From Lachnospiraceae bacterium (GTDB lineage: Bacteria > Bacillota > Clostridia > Lachnospirales > Lachnospiraceae), in assembly GCA_015056915.1 (NCBI GenBank), contig SVFK01000005.1, forward strand, positions 88,969-152,968: a DNA stretch of 64,000 nt. The letters are read 5' to 3'. Positions 36,929 to 45,080 of the stretch are shown here, in pieces. Below the pieces are notes generated by a model. It had not been told where the DNA came from and ran no database searches. It saw nothing but the letters and a program-made list of their open reading frames with translations. Position 1 is the first letter of the stretch, and the number at the start of each line of letters is the position of its first letter. Position numbers and translations under genes: made by a program.

Positions 36929-38545
36929 CTATTTTACATATTTTTCAAGGGTTGACTTCACGGCGCCGGTTCCACAGGAGAGCTCGGCAAAATATGCTTT
37001 TACAAGGTCTGCCATTCCGATAGCCACCAAATCCACGCCGAAGATTTTCTCGTTGGAAAGTAGTTTATCGAGACCGGATAAGTCCTTGGGGGCATCTGTT
37101 AAGGAATATTCTGTCACATAAGGAGTTACGGTATCTAACAGAGGATCGGCACTGGGAGTGAAGGTGTTTCCTTCATCATCCACACCCATCAGGTAACGAA
37201 GCCAGCCTGCAAATACCAGAGGAATCAGCTTCAGATTCTGCACGTTCAGTGAAGGATCCTTTTCGTAAGCCTTGATGGTCTCGCCAAAGCGGATAGCCAG
37301 CTTCTGGGAAGTATCGGTTGCAATTCGCTGAGGAGTATCCGGAAGGAAAGGATTGGGGATACGCACATTTACCACCTCATCGATAAATTTCTTAGGGTCA
37401 AGAATACCGGGATTGATTACCACGGGAAGCCCTTCTTCATAGCCGATGATTTCTACCAGCTTCTTCAGGGTAGGATTTTTCATTTCCTCAGAAATCAAGG
37501 TATAACCCAATAAGCATCCGTAGATAGCCAGGGTAGTATGCAGAGGATTTAAGCAGGTGCATACCTTCATCTTCTCCACCTTGTCAACAGTCTCACGACT
37601 GGTGTAGATAATACCGCCTTTGTCCAAGGCAGGCTTACCGTTCGGGAATGCATCTTCAATTACAAGATATTCGCATTCCTCCGCATTTACAAAAGGAGCA
37701 ATATAAGTATTTTTGGAAGTAATAACTGCATCCAGCTCTTCAATGCCGTCTGCTCGTAACATTTCCTCAACCTTTGCATCAGGTCTGGGAGTAATTTTGT
37801 CAATCATACTCCAAGGGAAGGATACGGAATTGGTATCATTTACATAAGCAAGGAAGCCTTCTTCGCACAGACCGGATTCGCACCATGCCTTGGCAAAGGC
37901 ATTAACTGCGCTGTACAGCTTGTCTCCATTGTGAGAGCAGTTGTCCATGCTGACCATTGCGAGAGGCAGCTTACCGTTTAAGTAACGGGTATATAACAGA
38001 GCAACCACTTTACCCAGATAGCTGTCAGGAGCTTCGGGACCCTTCCTGTAATCGGCTTCAATGCCAGGCAGTACATTGCCCTTGGAATCTGTAATGGAAT
38101 ACCCCTTTTCGGTAATGGTAAAGCTTGCCATCTGAAGAGTGGGTGCACAGAAGATTTCCTTCAGTCGTCCGAATTCTGCCTCGTTGGCACTGTCCAGAAT
38201 CAGAGATTCCATGATGCTGCCTACTACCGTTTTTTCTACGGTATTGTCAGCTTTTAAGGTGGCTAAAATAGTCAGATTGTCATGAGGACGGATACTCTTT
38301 TCAATAATTTCATAGTCATAGCCTTCTGCTGCAATCAAACCTACATCCATCACACCCTCATTTAACAGATTCTGCATGACATTTGCCTGAAAGGCGCGGA
38401 AAATATTACCGGCACCAAAGTGAATCCATACAGGACGCTTGGCGGTATTTTCTTTTACAGTATCATAATCAAAGGTGGGAAGCTGATAGCCGGCAGCTTC
38501 ATAGGCTGCACGGTCGTTGCGAATACCTTCTAATGTAAGCTTCAT
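36929..38545 (-). CDS. uxuB: Fructuronate reductase (mannitol dehydrogenase family)
   Basis: A 538-residue NAD-dependent polyol dehydrogenase of the long-chain mannitol dehydrogenase family. Seen: WIHFGAGNIFRAFQANVMQN (nucleotide-binding region), FLAYVNDTNSVSFPWSMIDKITPRPD, and the catalytic-domain block KVCTCLNPLHTTLAIYGCLLGY with the family's KxxxxNxxH-like pattern. Directly downstream of uxuA on the same strand, so the reaction is most likely D-fructuronate to D-mannonate in glucuronate breakdown. A general mannitol-type dehydrogenase is the alternative without context. The gap to uxuA is 76 bases, consistent with one operon. Confidence 0.88.
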   Translation of the reverse strand: MKLTLEGIRNDRAAYEAAGYQLPTFDYDTVKENTAKRPVWIHFGAGNIFRAFQANVMQNLLNEGVMDVGLIAAEGYDYEIIEKSIRPHDNLTILATLKADNTVEKTVVGSIMESLILDSANEAEFGRLKEIFCAPTLQMASFTITEKGYSITDSKGNVLPGIEADYRKGPEAPDSYLGKVVALLYTRYLNGKLPLAMVSMDNCSHNGDKLYSAVNAFAKAWCESGLCEEGFLAYVNDTNSVSFPWSMIDKITPRPDAKVEEMLRADGIEELDAVITSKNTYIAPFVNAEECEYLVIEDAFPNGKPALDKGGIIYTSRETVDKVEKMKVCTCLNPLHTTLAIYGCLLGYTLISEEMKNPTLKKLVEIIGYEEGLPVVINPGILDPKKFIDEVVNVRIPNPFLPDTPQRIATDTSQKLAIRFGETIKAYEKDPSLNVQNLKLIPLVFAGWLRYLMGVDDEGNTFTPSADPLLDTVTPYVTEYSLTDAPKDLSGLDKLLSNEKIFGVDLVAIGMADLVKAYFAELSCGTGAVKSTLEKYVK

Positions 38546-38621
38546 AATTAACCTCGCTTTCCTAGTTGTTCATTTCTATATAGATTCGGTTATTTTGAGA
38601 AAAAGTATACTAAAATAGCTT

Positions 38622-39689
38622 TTATTTGTGCTGTTTTTCAATGGCTTCCCAGAGACCATTTAAGTAAGTAGCACCAAGTGCTCTGTCATACAGACCGTAG
38701 CCGGGCATTGCCACCTCGTCCCAAATCATACGTCCGTGGTCAGGTCTGATAGGTCCGGTAAAACCGATGTCATACAGAGCCAGCATGATTTCATACATAT
38801 CAAAGGTGCCATCGCTTGAAAGGTGTGCTGCTTCCTCAAAATCGGTGGGAGTGTTGAATTTTAGGTTGCGTACATGTGCAAAATGGATTCTGCCCTTCAA
38901 GGAACGAATCGTGTCAGGAAGATCATTCTCCAGATTGGTGCCATAGGAACCGGAACAGAAGGTTACACCATTGTGAGGATTATCAACCATTTTCATCATA
39001 CGAAGAATGTTGGTCTTGTTGATGATAATGCGAGGCAGACCAAATACGCTCCATGCGGGATCATCGGGATGAATAGCCATGTTAATATCATACTTGTCAC
39101 ATACAGGCATGATGCGCTCTAAGAAATACTTCAAATTCGCAAAAAGCTTCTCATCATCCACGTCCTTATACATTTCAAATAATTCCTTTACACGAGCCAT
39201 ACGCTCAGGCTCCCAACCGGGCATTACAGTGCCGTTCATATCCCCGGAGATCGATTCAAACATCTTCTCGGGGTCAAGAGCATCTACAGCTTCCTGCGTG
39301 TAAGCCAGAACAGTGGAACCGTCAGGGCGCATGCGAGCCAGTTCTGTTCTGGTCCAGTCAAATACAGGCATGAAGTTGTAGCACACCAGATGAATGCCTG
39401 CCTGTCCCAAGCGCTCCAGAGTAGTAATATAGTTATCAATATATTGGTCACGATCGGGCGTACCCACCTTGATGGCATCGTGAATATTTACGCTTTCGAT
39501 ACCTGCCAGCTCTAAGCCTGCATCTTCAATTTCCTTTTTTAATGCAAGAATGTCTTCCATTTCCCATACTTCACCGGGTGCGGTTCCGTACAGGGTAGAG
39601 ATAACGCCGGTCACACCGGGAATCTGTCTAATTTGTTTTAAAGTAACTGTGTCGTACGTGCTGCCGTACCATCTTAAAGTCATCTGCAT
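38622..39689 (-). CDS. uxuA: Mannonate dehydratase
   Basis: Dehydrates D-mannonate to 2-keto-3-deoxygluconate. A TIM-barrel protein of 355 residues with family blocks LRWYGSTYDTVTLKQIRQIP, GLELAGIESVNIHDAIKVG, HLVCYNFMPVFDWTRTEL, MAIHPDDPAWSVFGLPRI, FCSGSYGTNLENDLP, GRIHFAHVRNLKF and GPIRPDHGRMIW, with several His and Cys metal ligands. GGAGGG precedes the first ATG (39689) by 8 bases, so that start is kept. First gene of the uxuA-uxuB transcript, divergent from an AraC-family regulator. Confidence 0.95.
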   Translation of the reverse strand: MQMTLRWYGSTYDTVTLKQIRQIPGVTGVISTLYGTAPGEVWEMEDILALKKEIEDAGLELAGIESVNIHDAIKVGTPDRDQYIDNYITTLERLGQAGIHLVCYNFMPVFDWTRTELARMRPDGSTVLAYTQEAVDALDPEKMFESISGDMNGTVMPGWEPERMARVKELFEMYKDVDDEKLFANLKYFLERIMPVCDKYDINMAIHPDDPAWSVFGLPRIIINKTNILRMMKMVDNPHNGVTFCSGSYGTNLENDLPDTIRSLKGRIHFAHVRNLKFNTPTDFEEAAHLSSDGTFDMYEIMLALYDIGFTGPIRPDHGRMIWDEVAMPGYGLYDRALGATYLNGLWEAIEKQHK

Positions 39690-39735
39690 AGTAGTAACCC
39701 TCCATTTGATTTGTGCGTGTTTCCTGTACTTTGGT

Positions 39736-39778
39736 TGGTTGGTTGGCTGTATTTTCCAACCAGTCTATGATTATAGTA
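39736..39778. promoter_or_regulatory. Divergent uxuA / araC-type regulator control region with palindrome
   Basis: TGGTTGG (39736-39742), 9-base spacer, CCAACCA (39752-39758). A plus-strand -10 TATAAT is at 39773-39778 and a minus-strand -10 TATAAT at 39771-39766, so the two divergent promoters overlap. The palindrome covers the weak plus-strand -35 (TTCCAA) and falls in the uxuA leader. A binding site for the adjacent AraC protein is inferred. Confidence 0.55.
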
Positions 39779-39881
39779 TAATTGAATGAGAAATGCCTTA
39801 AAAGACTATATATTGCTTGAAATAGTGCAAAAATTGCGGTATCCTAAAAAGAGAAGAGGATTCTTTAAGAAAGAGTGGTTT

Positions 39882-40787
39882 ATGAAAAAGGAAAGCACAA
39901 TAGAAAGTCGTATCCGTAAGCTGGAAGCGACGGATGAGCGTCAATATATGATTAACGAAAATTATGAGGTATATGAAAAACAGGGGGCGCCTGTTGGGGC
40001 TGCATCCTTTCACTATCATAATTTTTATGAAATTATTTATGTATTGGAGGGGGAATATTCTTCCCTGATAGAAAATCGGACCTATCATCTGCATAAAGGA
40101 GATTTTCTGCTGATTGATCAGAATGTGATGCATAAATACCATTATGTGGAGAAAAAGCATGATTCCTCCCGCCGTATTATTCTGTGGGTGACAGCCGGGA
40201 TGCTTACAGAATTGTCCAATGGGGAGATGGATTTGACCGCCTGCTTTACGAAACAGGGCTCCTGCGCATACCATTTTCCGATTTATTATGAGGAGATGTT
40301 ACGGGGCTATCTGGTGAAGCTTGCCATGTCTGAGATTATGGAGGGGGAGTTTGCCGGCACCAAGCAGGTGTTGGACAGAGGATACCTTTTATTGTTCTTT
40401 GGATATTTGAATACCCTGTGTGGACGTAGGGAGTATCTTTTTACAAAGGAAGAAATGGTTACTCATCCGCTGGTAGAACAGGTTAGTAACTATATTGACG
40501 AGCACATTACAGAAAAGATAACCATAGAGAATCTGGCAGATCAGGTGCATATGAGTAAGTACCACTTTCTGCGTAAGTTTAAAGAATTGACCGGTGTAAC
40601 AGTTCACTCCTTCCTTACAGATAAACGTTTAATCAGGGCCTGTGAGGAATTAAAGGCGGGTAGGAATATCACCATGGCTTATCAGGCGGCAGGGTTTGCG
40701 GATTACTCCTCCTTTTTACGGAATTTCAAGGCTGCTTATGGAGTGTCTCCGGGAAGATATATGGAATTTTACCCGGATAAGCGGTAA
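39882..40787 (+). CDS. AraC-family transcriptional regulator with N-terminal cupin
   Basis: N-terminal cupin-like sensor: ASFHYHNFYEIIYVLEGEYS and HLHKGDFLLIDQNVMHKYHY. The C-terminal AraC DNA-binding domain has two helix-turn-helix units, IENLADQVHMSKYHFLRKFK and ITMAYQAAGFADYSSFLRNF, ending in YGVSPGRYMEF. The frame is open from an ATG at 39786, but that codon sits only 7 bases after a -10 TATAAT and has no ribosome site; the ATG at 39882 (MKKESTIESR) is more likely, although its own site is weak. It is divergent from uxuA, so it probably controls glucuronate genes in response to a sugar acid; that ligand is inferred. Confidence 0.88.
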   Translation: MKKESTIESRIRKLEATDERQYMINENYEVYEKQGAPVGAASFHYHNFYEIIYVLEGEYSSLIENRTYHLHKGDFLLIDQNVMHKYHYVEKKHDSSRRIILWVTAGMLTELSNGEMDLTACFTKQGSCAYHFPIYYEEMLRGYLVKLAMSEIMEGEFAGTKQVLDRGYLLLFFGYLNTLCGRREYLFTKEEMVTHPLVEQVSNYIDEHITEKITIENLADQVHMSKYHFLRKFKELTGVTVHSFLTDKRLIRACEELKAGRNITMAYQAAGFADYSSFLRNFKAAYGVSPGRYMEFYPDKR

Positions 40788-40796
40788 TGTACAATA

Positions 40797-40851
40797 TTTA
40801 ACATAACTTTAACATGATTTTAATATGTGGAAGTAAATAGTATGCTATACT
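40797..40851 (+). promoter_or_regulatory. PhoP-box-like direct repeats and extended -10 promoter
   Basis: TTTAACA at 40797, TTTAACA at 40808 and TTTAATA at 40819 are spaced exactly 11 bases apart, one helical turn, matching the TTAACA-N5-TTAACA layout of PhoP boxes in Bacillus and Clostridium. An extended -10 (TGCTATACT, 40843-40851) lies 17-20 bases further, putting the repeats at about -61 to -33, the activator position. Confidence 0.65.
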
Positions 40852-40884
40852 TTTAGATGATAAAAATGAAAGGTGATTAATAAA

Positions 40885-42426
40885 TTGCAGTTTCTACATT
40901 CAAAATTTAAAGAAAAGTTTACAGAGACTTTAAAAGCGGTGTTACCGATTTTAGTTATTGTTTTGTTTTTGTGTTTTACCATTGCACCGATTCCGCCAAG
41001 CATTTTGATATGCTTTCTGATAGGGGCGGTTCTTTTGGTGGTCGGCATGCTCCTTTTTAATGTGGGTGTGGAATTGTCGATGACTCCCATCGGTGAGCGT
41101 GTAGGTTCGATTATGACCAAATCCAAAAATCTTCTGATTGTAGTGGTTGTCAGCTTTGTGATGGGCTTTGCCATTACCATATCAGAGCCGGATTTGCAGG
41201 TTTTGGCACAGCAGATTCCTTCCATTCCCAATCTGACTTTGATTCTTGCAGTGGCAATCGGAGTGGGGATATTTTTGGTGTTTTCCATTCTGCGTATGCT
41301 TTTGGGTATTCCATTGTCGTATTTATTGGTCCTTTTTTATGGTATTATATTTGTTTTGGCAATTTTTTTCGTGCCGAGAGATTTTCTGGCTATTGCATTT
41401 GACTCCGGTGGTGTGACGACGGGGCCCATGACAGTTCCCTTTATTATGTCCTTTGGTATCGGTATTGCGGCAATCCGAAGCGACAGGCATGCAGAGGATG
41501 ATAGTTTCGGTCTGGTTGCTATGGGTTCTATCGGTCCCATTCTTTCCGTGTTGATTCTGGGAATGATTTTCAAACCCGGATCGACAGAGCAGGTTTCGGA
41601 AGCGATACCTATTATTGACAATACTGTTGATTTGTGGATGCTGTTTGCACATGAATTTCCCACGTACATAAAAGAAATTGCATTGTCTGTTTTGCCGATT
41701 ATTGTGTTTTATGGCATTGTACAGATAATTGCAAGAGATGTGAACCGTAGAACACTGATTAAAATCGCAATTGGTATGGTATATACTTATGTAGGGTTGG
41801 TACTTTTCTTAACAGGGGTAAATGTTGGCTTTATGCCGGCAGGTAATTATCTTGGACAGACCATTGCAGACCTTCCGTATTTTTGGATAATTGTTCCCAT
41901 AGGAATGATTATCGGTTACTTTATTGTATTGGCAGAGCCAGCGGTATTTGTACTTACCAGGCAGGTAGAAGAGATGACTTCAGGAGCTATATCGGCAAAG
42001 GCCATGGGACGGAGTTTATCCATTGGTGTTGCGGTATCCGTAGGTCTTGCCATGATTCGCGTGCTGACAGGAATCTCTATCCTGTGGTTCTTGATACCGG
42101 GCTACGCCATTGCATTACTGTTAACGTTCTTTGTATCGAAGCTGTTTACCGCTATTGCATTTGACTCAGGTGGTGTTGCTTCCGGTCCCATGACAGCTAC
42201 CTTTCTGCTACCTTTTGCCATGGGAGCTTGTGAGGCGTTGGGGGGCAATATTATTACGGATGCCTTTGGAATTGTGGCAATGGTAGCTATGACACCCTTG
42301 ATTACCATTCAGGCAATGGGTCTGGTATATAAGATAAAAGACAGCAGACTTCGCAAAGAAGCACTGTATCAGAAAATTTCCGCACCTTCCGATATGTACG
42401 GAGATATGGAAATTATCGAATTATAG
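40885..42426 (+). CDS. DUF1538 family polytopic membrane protein
   Basis: Twelve or so hydrophobic helices arranged as two homologous halves, each with the family's repeated motif: LAIAFDSGGVTTGPMTVPF (residues ~170-190) and FTAIAFDSGGVASGPMTATF (~420-440). The duplicated polar AFDSGGVxxGPMT loop suggests a transport path, but no substrate is established for this family. The start is uncertain: an in-frame GTG is at 40873, but AAAGGTGAT spaces correctly to the TTG at 40885, which is chosen. Followed 39 bases later by a P-II-like protein, so a P-II-gated transporter is inferred. The PhoP-like box upstream suggests induction by phosphate limitation. Confidence 0.8.
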   Translation: MQFLHSKFKEKFTETLKAVLPILVIVLFLCFTIAPIPPSILICFLIGAVLLVVGMLLFNVGVELSMTPIGERVGSIMTKSKNLLIVVVVSFVMGFAITISEPDLQVLAQQIPSIPNLTLILAVAIGVGIFLVFSILRMLLGIPLSYLLVLFYGIIFVLAIFFVPRDFLAIAFDSGGVTTGPMTVPFIMSFGIGIAAIRSDRHAEDDSFGLVAMGSIGPILSVLILGMIFKPGSTEQVSEAIPIIDNTVDLWMLFAHEFPTYIKEIALSVLPIIVFYGIVQIIARDVNRRTLIKIAIGMVYTYVGLVLFLTGVNVGFMPAGNYLGQTIADLPYFWIIVPIGMIIGYFIVLAEPAVFVLTRQVEEMTSGAISAKAMGRSLSIGVAVSVGLAMIRVLTGISILWFLIPGYAIALLLTFFVSKLFTAIAFDSGGVASGPMTATFLLPFAMGACEALGGNIITDAFGIVAMVAMTPLITIQAMGLVYKIKDSRLRKEALYQKISAPSDMYGDMEIIEL

Positions 42427-42465
42427 CAGAAGAATAGTGAAAATTATATTTTTCTGTAGAAAGGC

Positions 42466-43155
42466 ATGGTGATTACAATAGGAAGTTTATATTTGATGAC
42501 GACAATTACAGATAGGAAAAATGCCGGTAAATATGTCGAATTATATCAGGATAACGACTTACATGTTATGTTCCTGACTTTAGGATTTGGTACGGCGGCC
42601 AATGATATTCTGGATTATCTGGGACTGGAATCGACGGAAAAGGCTGTAGTCTTTTCTGTTTTGAAGGATGATAAATGGCAGACGGTAAAAAAGCAGTTGG
42701 AAAAGAAGCTTAAAATTGATGCTCCGGGTGGTGGTATTGCTTTTGTTATTCCGCTCAGCAGTATCGGTGGGAAGAAAACATTACAGTTTTTGTTAGAAAG
42801 TCAAGATTATCAAAAGGAGGAGGAATCGACCTTGCAGAATACGAAGCATGAATTAATTGTTGCAATCGCAGAACAGGGATATACGGAATTGATAATGGGA
42901 GCGGCACGGGCTGCAGGAGCATATGGCGGAACGGTTATCCATGCCAAAGGAACAGGAATGGAGGCTGCTGAGAAATTTATGGGCGTGTCACTTGCCGCGG
43001 AAAAGGAAATGATATTTATTGTAACCAAAGCGGAACAGAAAAATGATATTATGCGGGCGATTATGGAAACGGCCGGTTTAAACAGTAAGGCAAAAACGAT
43101 TACTTTTTCACTTCCTGTAACGGATACCGCAGGACTTCGATTAATTGAAGATTGA
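42466..43155 (+). CDS. Double-domain P-II-like signalling protein
   Basis: Two tandem ferredoxin-like P-II units in one chain. The second (residues ~118-229) is clear: TKHELIVAIAEQGYTELIMG, a T-loop end AYGGTVIHAKGTGMEAA matching the GGTVIHARGTG of GlnB/GlnK, and EKEMIFIVTKAEQKNDIM. The first (residues ~1-110) is more divergent (TLGFGTAANDILDYLGLES, KAVVFSVLKDDKW). P-II proteins bind nucleotides and often block or open a partner transporter. It is encoded right after a DUF1538 membrane protein, the probable partner. The start is uncertain (ATG 42466, GTG 42469 or ATG 42496). Ends at a strong terminator. Confidence 0.82.
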   Translation: MVITIGSLYLMTTITDRKNAGKYVELYQDNDLHVMFLTLGFGTAANDILDYLGLESTEKAVVFSVLKDDKWQTVKKQLEKKLKIDAPGGGIAFVIPLSSIGGKKTLQFLLESQDYQKEEESTLQNTKHELIVAIAEQGYTELIMGAARAAGAYGGTVIHAKGTGMEAAEKFMGVSLAAEKEMIFIVTKAEQKNDIMRAIMETAGLNSKAKTITFSLPVTDTAGLRLIED

Positions 43156-43167
43156 TTTTATAGCAAA

Positions 43168-43202
43168 GGCGTAGCCATCGCAAATGGTTACGCCCTTTTT
43201 TT
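43168..43202 (+). terminator. Terminator of the DUF1538/P-II operon
   Basis: Stem GGCGTAGCCAT (43168-43178) with ATGGTTACGCC (43184-43194), one G-T pair, then C and seven T. It overlaps the stop codon region of the convergent minus-strand gene. Confidence 0.88.
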
Positions 43203-44526
43203 ATTCCGGTTCTGCAATTCTTGTTACTCCCACATAGATATCCGATACCTCGTACCAGGTGGGGTAGTCGGTCACACCTGTCTGGGGCAGGTTGAACACT
43301 CGTTGGAAGACGCGGATGGCTTCGGCAGTAGCAGGACCATAGATGCCGTCCGGTATGATAGTGGGGATTGCGGGATAGTTTCTCGCAATACGATTTAGCT
43401 GGTTCTGTAATTGCCGTACCTTATCACCGGAAGAACCAATCGTTAAGTCATAGCCCGGCCAGGAGGAAGGTACTCCTGACACAATATCTGCAGAGTTGAT
43501 GTACATATCGTTTCCGTAGTAATAACGTATGATTTCGATAGCGGAATAGCCTTCCTCTGCCAGATATTTGGAACCCCATTGACTCAAACCGTCACAGGTT
43601 ACCCGGTTGCCGTCGCAGTAGGAGGTAAAAATAGGCTGCCTTACGCCCGGTCTGGACAGGAAGTTGGCAAATATGGTGTCTACAAGGTAATCAATGTTTT
43701 CATAGATATTGCGGCCGTAGATCCATTTCTGGTCATAAGCAGTAGAAGAGGTAATGGTAAAATTATAGCCTTGGTTTCTGTACCACTCCGTATATACTCT
43801 ATTCAAAGTAAAAGACTGAATGGCTAAGATATTGGCATAGATGGCGCTCTCCGGCCAGGTGGAATATATCTCGCAGGAGGCCACGTTTTTGATGTAATCC
43901 TTGTACCGCACCCAATAGTTGGGAGCGGTAGAATCCCCCGGTACGCCGTCGTGCACGATCACATATTCCGGAATTACCACACGGCTTAAAACGATTTCTC
44001 CTGTGTCCGGCATAGGCTTGATTTCATCCTCCGGTATTTTGGGAGGATATTCACCGAATAGGGTATGTGCAGGGATGATTACAATTCTCTCTGCATCTTC
44101 TGTTGTGTCCAACGGATTCATGCGAATAGGCTGTAAGGAAAGCTGGTTTGGCAGAATTTCGGAACCGGATACCAAAATCGGTTCATAGCCTTCGGCAGTT
44201 ACCTGAATATTATATTCGGAATAGGGCTGTTCTGTTGCCGAAGAGTCCAGAGAGAGCTCTACCGGAGGGGCAGGAAGTTCTACGGTAGGTGTTTGGCCGG
44301 ATTCATCCGTAGTCAGGGTTTCGATCGGTGCATTCGGATCTCCGGTGTAGGAGATGGTAACAGTAGCACCGGTTACAGGAATCAGTCCCAACGCGGATAC
44401 AACACTTACTTTTATGGTTCCGGCAGAAGCCTCAGAGGTGTTCTCCTGCGTTGCCTGTAAATCTGTATTGGTGGTCGCAGCACGCTGCGGTTGTGACTGT
44501 TTGTAGTATGATATAGTATTCGACAT
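43201..44526 (-). CDS. SpoIID-like domain protein with peptidoglycan-binding domain
   Basis: A 441-residue protein in three parts. Residues ~36-130 form a carboxypeptidase-regulatory/transthyretin-like beta domain (IKVSVVSALGLIPVTGATVT). Residues ~205-345 resemble SpoIID/amidase-enhancer proteins: NVASCEIYSTWPESAIYANI aligns with the glycan-cleaving catalytic Glu segment, and CDGLSQWGSKYLAEEGYSAIEIIRYYYG matches the family C-terminus. Residues ~355-430 are a PG_binding_1 domain (DGIYGPATAEAIRVFQRVFN). It should bind or trim peptidoglycan, perhaps in spores. There is no signal peptide or transmembrane segment, which is unusual for a wall protein and points to the mother cell, forespore or a non-classical route. 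Confidence 0.75.
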   Translation of the reverse strand: MSNTISYYKQSQPQRAATTNTDLQATQENTSEASAGTIKVSVVSALGLIPVTGATVTISYTGDPNAPIETLTTDESGQTPTVELPAPPVELSLDSSATEQPYSEYNIQVTAEGYEPILVSGSEILPNQLSLQPIRMNPLDTTEDAERIVIIPAHTLFGEYPPKIPEDEIKPMPDTGEIVLSRVVIPEYVIVHDGVPGDSTAPNYWVRYKDYIKNVASCEIYSTWPESAIYANILAIQSFTLNRVYTEWYRNQGYNFTITSSTAYDQKWIYGRNIYENIDYLVDTIFANFLSRPGVRQPIFTSYCDGNRVTCDGLSQWGSKYLAEEGYSAIEIIRYYYGNDMYINSADIVSGVPSSWPGYDLTIGSSGDKVRQLQNQLNRIARNYPAIPTIIPDGIYGPATAEAIRVFQRVFNLPQTGVTDYPTWYEVSDIYVGVTRIAEPE

Positions 44527-44603
44527 ATAAAAGCCTTCGGAATTCTTTTAGTTTATATATATGCAAAGAGGTTACAAAAATTTTATTTTTTCTAAAAAAG
44601 GTA

Positions 44604-44653
44604 TTGACGGAAGGTTTGTAACGATGTATTATTGTATTATAGTGTTAATACAA
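44604..44653 (+). promoter_or_regulatory. GntR-ABC operon promoter with palindromic operator
   Basis: -35 TTGACG (44604-44609), 17-base spacer, -10 TATTAT (44627-44632). Immediately after lies an 8-bp palindrome TTGTATTA-N6-TAATACAA (44632-44653) covering the transcription start, the expected place for autorepression by the first gene product (YtrA-type GntR). Confidence 0.75.
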
Positions 44654-44711
44654 CAATATAAACAAAAGATGGCTAAGATGTATTCAAATTATGAAAAGAA
44701 AGGATGATGGC

Positions 44712-45077
44712 ATGGCGTGGGAATTAGATTCTGACAGACCGATTTACGCGCAGTTGGTGGAGCGGATTCAAATGGAAATTGTATCAGGGTATTATCCGCC
44801 GGGCGGAAAGTTACCCAGTGTCAGGGAGCTTGCTTCCGTAGCAGCGGTGAATCCGAACACGATGCAAAAGGCATTGGCCGAGCTGGAGAGAAGCGGTCTG
44901 GTTATGACCCAGAGAACCAGTGGGCGCACTGTTACGGAGGATGCAGATAAGATAAACAGCATCCGCCAGAAATTGGCAGACAGTCATATGATAACGTTTC
45001 TTGGTAAGATGAAGGAGTTAGGATATACCAAGAAGGATGTGATTGATCTGGTAGAAAAATCATATGAGGGAGAATAG
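44712..45077 (+). CDS. GntR-family regulator, YtrA type
   Basis: A short (121 aa) GntR protein: the winged-helix domain RPIYAQLVERIQMEIVSGYY, LPSVRELASVAAVNPNTMQKAL and LVMTQRTSGRTVTED, followed by only ~45 residues of helical tail. That size is typical of the YtrA subfamily, whose genes precede ABC transporter genes that they repress. The frame opens at 44691, but AAAGGATG fits the ATG at 44712, which starts MAWELDSDRP. The ATPase gene begins 4 bases after the stop. An 8-bp palindrome over the promoter is the likely operator. The inducing signal is unknown; cell-envelope antibiotics are common for this subfamily. Confidence 0.92.
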   Translation: MAWELDSDRPIYAQLVERIQMEIVSGYYPPGGKLPSVRELASVAAVNPNTMQKALAELERSGLVMTQRTSGRTVTEDADKINSIRQKLADSHMITFLGKMKELGYTKKDVIDLVEKSYEGE

Positions 45078-45080
45078 AGA

